Assembly: GCA_027625915.1 (NCBI GenBank)
Contig: JANTQA010000008.1
Span: 3,117,001 to 3,181,000 of the forward strand
Reading direction: 5' to 3'
Origin: Anaeramoeba flamelloides
Lineage: Eukaryota > Metamonada > Anaeramoebidae
DNA: 64,000 nt
Position 1 is the first letter of the stretch. Each line of letters begins with the position of its first letter. Positions 58,870 to 64,000 of this stretch are shown here, piece after piece. Below the pieces are notes generated by a model that saw only the letters and a list, made by a program, of their open reading frames with translations, had not been told where the DNA came from and did not search any database. The position numbers were made by a program, and so were the translations under genes.

Positions 58870-61546
58870 TTATAAATATAGAGAAGAAGCAAAAATGATA
58901 TTTCTTTTTAATAACGAACTCGCTTTAGAAAATTTGATTTCAAGTTCAGTATTTCCGATTGTTTTTGCTGCATTGCAAAGCTGTCTTAACAATTCGTCCA
59001 ATCTTCTAAATGTTCTAACTATTCCACCTTCAAACAATTCTGTCATTTGTGAAATTTCTAGAAAAGAGGCGCCCTTTGACCATTCAAAAACAATATCCAT
59101 CAAGGAAGGCGTAAACGATTTTAAATAATCTTGCAGATCATCAATTAATTGATATTCTACATACAGCTTACCAATTTTGGTTGCAAGCTTTGTAATAATT
59201 TCAAATAGGCCACTTGCTTGCTTGGAAAGTTCCAAGTCTTCGATTCTTGGCGATTCCACAAAGCAGCTCGTGATTGCAGCAATTTGGCTAATATTCAATT
59301 CAGAAAATATGCCAGAAAAGATCATTTCTGTTAGCATTATTTCGTCACCAGAAGAAATCTCACAGGCAATTCTTCCCTTGCTTTGAATGAGATCGTCGGT
59401 TTGGCTAATATAGCTTAATCGTTTCATGACTTTAATCATGTTTTTTAGTTTATTTTCCATAATTAAATTCTTTGATTGCCTATATTTATTCAAATTTTCA
59501 TTTAATTCGTCTTTTAATTTTTCTTTTTGATCATAGAATTTTAATGTATTTTGATATTTTTCAGATTTCATTATTTTTTCATTTTTAAACAAAATTGAAT
59601 TTAAAATCAAAATTTGTTTATGATATTTGAGAAAATCCTTTTCTTTGATTTTCATATCAGCTACAGGATCCAATAGGGGGATTTGGTCTTGATATATCTT
59701 TTCAATTTGCATTAAGGCCTTCCCAATGTTTTTATGTTCTTTCTGGTTAATATATTTGGGATTAATTTTGATGATTATAGTTGATATTTCCTCTACGTCT
59801 GTGCATAAAAACCTCAATCGTTGATGTGGCAAATCATGGGTTTCCTTTTCAATTTCTTGATTATTACCACCGCCACTTACATTAATGGTTTTCAATTTTT
59901 GAGTTTTCTTACCCAAACTGTAGCCCTGTGGAATAATTGTAACAATTGAAACTTGGTCTGCTGGTTTCTTTTGCAACTCAATTTTTTCACTATTGGAAAT
60001 TTGTTCGTTATTCCTTTTTTGGCCCTTACCGCGGTTTCTTATATTAAAATTTTTTCTTGTTCTTTTTTCATGAAATTCAAGAACAACACCCCATTCGCAA
60101 ATTTTTTTTTTGGTATTTTTGACTTTAATTAACCTCCCTGGCTTTAAAAATGGCAACACATATAAGGGCTTGTTTCTAATTTTTTTCATTTTTTCAGAAA
60201 TTATTTCTTTTTGTTGTAAAGACTGGTAATATTGCGAAATTATTTTTTCATCTTCTGGATCGATATTTAAATTGATTTTGCCAATTTGTTCGTTTAATTG
60301 CTCGATTTTGTTTTCATAGTCTGGCAGTTTTTTATCATTTTGAAATTTCCAAAAGGATTTTTCCAATATATGATCTAAATTCACATCCTCAAAACGAAGC
60401 AATCTTAGGAGCATATTATAATTCAAATTAAATGAACTTTTTAATTTGTTTGGCTCCCCGCTAAATAATGATCGGATCTTCTCAGGGTTTGCATTATTTT
60501 GAATCATTAAAATAACATTCCCGATTTTATCGGTACCGCGCCTCCCGGCCCGACCAGACATTTGAATGTACTCACCGGCAACTATTTCTCTGTTTTCAAC
60601 CCCATCATATTTGACGATCCCATTGAAAACAACAGTCTTCGCGGGCATATTTAACCCCATTGAAAAGGTTTCTGTCGCAAACAATACCTTGATCAACCCT
60701 TCCTGAAATAAAATCTCAATGACTTCTTTAATAATGGGAAATAAACCGGAATGGTGTATGGCAATCCCCCTTTTCAAAATGGGCAAAATTAATTGAATTT
60801 GTGGCAAATCCTGATCTTCCTTTTCTAAAGACTCAACAGCCTTTTTAAAGATTATTTCTACTAAATTTGATTGTTCGCTTGTATTAAAGTTTTCGCTTTG
60901 GAATAATATTGCCTTGGACTCACATTCTTTTCTTGAAAACGAAAAAACAATTACTGGGCCAAAATTTTTTTTCATTAATAAATTAATAACGTTTCGCATA
61001 TCGTCTTTACCAGACATCATCGTTTGCTGTCTTTTAGAAATCGCAAATCCAGTTTTGGGATCCATTTTTAATGTGCTTTGTGATTCCAAATGGGAAATAC
61101 ATTTTTGAAAATTCTCTTCAGAAAAGCTTTTGTTCTTATCAACAACCAAATACAGCCCATCACCCTTTATTGGGAACAAAAAATGGCGTAATGGTATTGG
61201 CCTTTTGTCAGTATAAACAACATGGCATGGCTGGCTATGTGTCTCTGCAACCCACTCGGCAAATTCAAACGCATTTGGAATCGTGGCGCTTAGAAATACA
61301 AATTTGGCATTATGTGGAGATAAGACTATTGTTTCCTCCCAAACAACACCCCTGCCTAATTATTATGAAATTATTATTGATTGTATATTGTTTTGAAGAA
61401 TTTGTTTTTGTTATATATTTTTTATTTTTATGTTTATTTTGATGGAAAGGCGTACTTGAATCCTGTAAGTAATGAATTTCATCAAAAATAATATATTTTA
61501 CTTCCCGATTAATTTCACTTCCCCTATAAAGCATATTTCTTAAGAT
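58870..61546 (-). CDS. Mtr4/Ski2-family DExH RNA helicase, 5'-partial
   Basis: ATP-dependent RNA helicase that unwinds substrates for the nuclear exosome. Visible exons are 61546..61456 and 61355..58870, giving 858 residues. The 100-base intron (GTACGC...AATTAG) joins to [17 protein letters not shown], the Mtr4 motif after the DEIH box. The first visible exon starts [28 protein letters not shown] (motif II). Exon 2 holds [16 protein letters not shown] (motif III), [25 protein letters not shown] and [12 protein letters not shown] (motif VI), then an arch/KOW-like part ([20 protein letters not shown]). The C-terminal helical domain ends IIFASSLYL, as in Mtr4. The Walker A exon must lie further upstream, beyond 64000 or unrecognised. 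FDEIHYL and the RGVVWEE spacing favour Mtr4 over Ski2. Confidence 0.93.
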
Positions 61547-63570
61547 CTAGTGATTTTATTTATTATTATATTATTTGAAAAAATTTTTTTTATAATAAAA
61601 AAAAGAAAATGGTTTGTTTATTATTTAAAAAGTTAGAAATATAATTTATTTTGAAAAATATTTAAGTTTGTAAACCATGATAAAATTAATGAATTATTAT
61701 TACTTGACAAACCAAAACTATTAATACATTTGATTTTTTTTTTTTTATACTTTATACTTTTTACTTTGTACTTTTTTAAATTGTTTGGGTTCCTCTTTTT
61801 TGCTTTTTTTTTTTTTTTTTTTTTTCAGTGTTTGGAAGGAGTAAATTAGAAGGGAATAAAATAATAATTATAAGAACTGTGTAAACTTGTTCATGATTAG
61901 ATCTTAAACAAATTGAACTTGTTATGAAGAGAAACGAATATCAATTGAAGCGATTTGAAAACCAACTGAAGCGAACTTAAATCTCACTCTCCATAAAATT
62001 TGTCTATTTAGAATTTGGACTAGTTCAACACTACCGAATCGTTACCTTGACTGGGTTTTTGCTGTCGGGTCGGTATCTTGTACTGGGATTTTGCGAAAAC
62101 AAGATTTTGGAAATTTACAAAAAAAAGCTTTTATTAAAAATAAAAATACAAATCAAAAAAAAAAGAATTCAAAAATAAATTCTTATTCTTAAAAACCAGA
62201 ACTTTATAAAGATACCACTATATAGAAAATTCTAATTTAAAACTTAAAAAAATAACCTATTTCATTTGATCTATAGTTGACCAAATATTTAAACCTCTTT
62301 AATAAAAAAGTAAACTCTTTGATTTTGTGAGTAAATTTGTTTTTAGTAATTTAGGTTTTGGAGTAATAATAATGTATTTCACACTTCTTCTTCAAAATAA
62401 AATAACAATGAATACATTCTCGTTTAACAAGGAAGTAGTTGACTGTTTGATATTAATAATTAAATTAAAAAATAAAAAAAATAAAAAAATAAAAAAAGAA
62501 TTATTATTCTTATTATGATGAATAATATTTAAATTTTAACAAAGTACATTTTGAAATTTTTCTATTTTAATATATATTTTTAAAAATTATTGAAAAACTT
62601 TCACATTTGATATATATCTTCTGAATTCTTTATCTCTATCAATTTGAATTATTTAAATTAATTCGATCAATTAACGAAAAAATGGGTAGTAATGCTAGTA
62701 TTTGGATTTTATCTGAAAAATTTTTTTCTACATTATCTTGTATTTTCTTTCTTTAATTTTTCAAAGAAATTAATTTTAAATTTAAGTACTGATAAAAATT
62801 ACATAAATTAACATCTTTTTTTCTTTTTCATTTCTGAAATTTATTCAATTTGATTAAAGATAATCCATTTTAAAAATTCAGTTGTTCTTGAAATTTATGT
62901 TATTAAAAACTTTTATTACAGAAAAAAATTATCAAATTTCATACAATAAACATGTGTTAATATTTTCTTGTAATAAACACCTATGAAAATGTTAATATTA
63001 GAGATCCCATTCTCTTTGATTTGAAATAGTTTATCTTTAAACAAGAGTTATTGTTGCAAACCTAAATTAATAAAAAAAAAAAGAAAATGAGATGAAATTT
63101 TTTTACCATTTAAGGACCGAGTAATTTCAGCTCATTTTAATTTTTGGAAATGAAAAAACTTTTTTAGTAATTTTTTATGAGTGCCAAATATCCACTTAAA
63201 AGCAAATCAATTTGTGGTGTTTGATCGATATCTAAAAATCGACAATGTAAAAGTAGAGACGTTTTTTAAAAAAAGTTAGAGTAGTGGTGGCCAATTTTCA
63301 ATTTAAATTGGTGTGGATTATAATTTTGAATTCAAGTATCAGTTACGAAGTGTAGTTATTTGACAAATTTTGAGAATTCAGAGATTTTTTTTTCATTTTT
63401 TGAAATGAGTCAGTTTAACAAAAGAATATTATACATGTATTCCTTTATATATGCAGATGAGTTATGGAACAACCAAAAACTGGATTAAATTGTATTAAAT
63501 CGATTTTGTACTGAAAGAAAATACTTTGTTTCAAATTGGAAAATTTAAACATTCCAAAATAAAAAACAAG

Positions 63571-63580
63571 AAAAGATTTG
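63571..63580. repeat. Target-site duplication, left copy
   Basis: AAAAGATTTG followed by T-run; identical to 63973..63982 on the other side of the SINE-like element. Confidence 0.8.
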
Positions 63581-63972
63581 TTTTTTTTTTTTTTTTTTCC
63601 ATTAAAGAGTGGGTACTAAAAGTCCACCTGTTTGCCCGAATCCCTAATTTGAATTAGAGATATTGTTGAACCAAGTGAGAGAGCGAATCTGGTCATTTCT
63701 CCCAAAAATCGGATCCGCTTAAATAAATTGAGAGGGATTTTGTTCCAATTCCGTTCAGTTTTATAATAGTCAAAAAGATTCAATTCGGTCAAACGATTTC
63801 CTCAAAGAATTAGTGGTTCTAAGAAGCATAAGCCCGATTTTTAATTAAAATTACACCGTGGTGGCTATTTGAGAAAATGGTAAACAATAAGAAATAATGG
63901 TTAAGGGAATAGAACACCGGCCTTCAGATTGTACACTAGGCTGTGTTGCCACTTGCCCATACCGGTTCTCTT
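63581..63972 (-). mobile_element. tRNA-headed SINE-like retroposon with target-site duplications
   Basis: About 390 bp on the minus strand. The head has an A-box-like TGGGCAAGTGG (63959..63949) and a B-box-like TGTTCTATTCC (63916..63906), with tRNA-type spacing. A unique body follows, then a poly(A) tail (T18 on the plus strand, 63581..63598). Both sides are flanked by AAAAGATTTGTTTTTTTT (63571.. and 63973..63991), the target-site duplication. The tRNA cloverleaf does not close, so it is not a tRNA gene. The G+C content is above that of the surroundings. Confidence 0.8.
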
Positions 63973-63991
63973 AAAAGATTTGTTTTTTTTT
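63973..63991. repeat. Target-site duplication, right copy
   Basis: AAAAGATTTGTTTTTTTTT next to the 5' (head) end of the SINE-like element. A nick at T-rich DNA (TTTT/AA-like on the other strand) would fit LINE-driven target priming. Confidence 0.8.
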
Positions 63992-64000
63992 AGAAAGTTT

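Larger units (their letters stand above)
61547..64000. other. Probable further intron of the Mtr4-like gene
   Basis: The preceding Mtr4 exon should end in a segment like VMTTE. I see no such sequence on the minus strand here, so the intron is at least 2.4 kb. A slightly G+C-richer patch at about 61960..62110 remains unexplained. The right end holds a SINE-like element (63571..63991). The 63-codon frame at 62327 is A/T-driven. Confidence 0.5.

Noticed and set aside
63906-63978. A tRNA gene on the minus strand (A-box and B-box present)
   Set aside because: The acceptor and T-stem halves do not pair and the anticodon arm is irregular. The A-tail and target-site duplications show a SINE-like retroposon instead.
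1-64000. CRISPR arrays, operons, bacterial promoters, riboswitches
   Set aside because: The window is eukaryotic with spliced genes; no regularly spaced identical repeats or polycistronic layout was seen.

Overview
The window is nuclear DNA of a very AT-rich unicellular eukaryote with spliced genes, the standard stop codons, Asn- and Lys-rich low-complexity proteins and huge A/T-rich spacers. A hydrogenosome-type [FeFe]-hydrogenase, an RCC1-BTB protein and a CH-domain giant in one locus suggest an anaerobic amoeboid protist, most likely Anaeramoeba. That identity is inference; no rRNA or marker gene is present to prove it. 

Eight genes can be supported. On the minus strand, from left to right: a WIPI/Atg18-like beta-propeller (cut by the left edge, 4.9 kb intron); a RADX-like OB-fold single-stranded-DNA-binding protein; an M3-type [FeFe]-hydrogenase with a mitochondrion-like presequence; the SAGA adaptor ADA2 (ZZ and SANT exons 2.2 kb apart); an RCC1-BTB protein (7.3 kb intron); and an Mtr4/Ski2-family exosome helicase (5' exons beyond the right edge). 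On the plus strand: ribosomal protein uL13 (L13a), and a giant calponin-homology protein with an E/K/R helix and PH-like C-terminus that is split in the given sequence by a frame change in a 19-20-base A-run. All splice joins were deduced from GT/AG sites, matching phase and restored family motifs. For example the ZZ His-x3-His, the hydrogenase His-Cys cluster and the Mtr4 RGVVWEE block each straddle or abut a join. 

The rest is accessory sequence. Large introns and spacers hold families of decayed terminal-inverted-repeat elements. One is a Tc1/mariner-like family with TA target sites (an intact 197-bp copy near 19.2 kb). A TTAA-target family is piggyBac-like in target choice, and one of its copies sits inside a Tc1-like element near 44.6 kb. 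Several further families have two copies each in this window. A Tc1-like transposase remnant lies in the ADA2 intron. A tRNA-headed, poly(A)-tailed SINE-like retroposon with target-site duplications lies at the right edge. Asymmetric A- or T-rich tracts, short tandem arrays and a lone C-run or G-run complete the spacers. 

The genes do not form a pathway. They are housekeeping genes (translation, chromatin, RNA decay, autophagy, replication, anaerobic energy metabolism) scattered among repeat-rich spacers. The most interesting observations are the nested TTAA/TA transposons, the SINE-like element, the RADX homologue in a protist, the frame-broken giant CH protein with DEWNE-type repeats, and a repeat (near 37.2 and 58.1 kb) that keeps a Cys/His-rich coding pattern.
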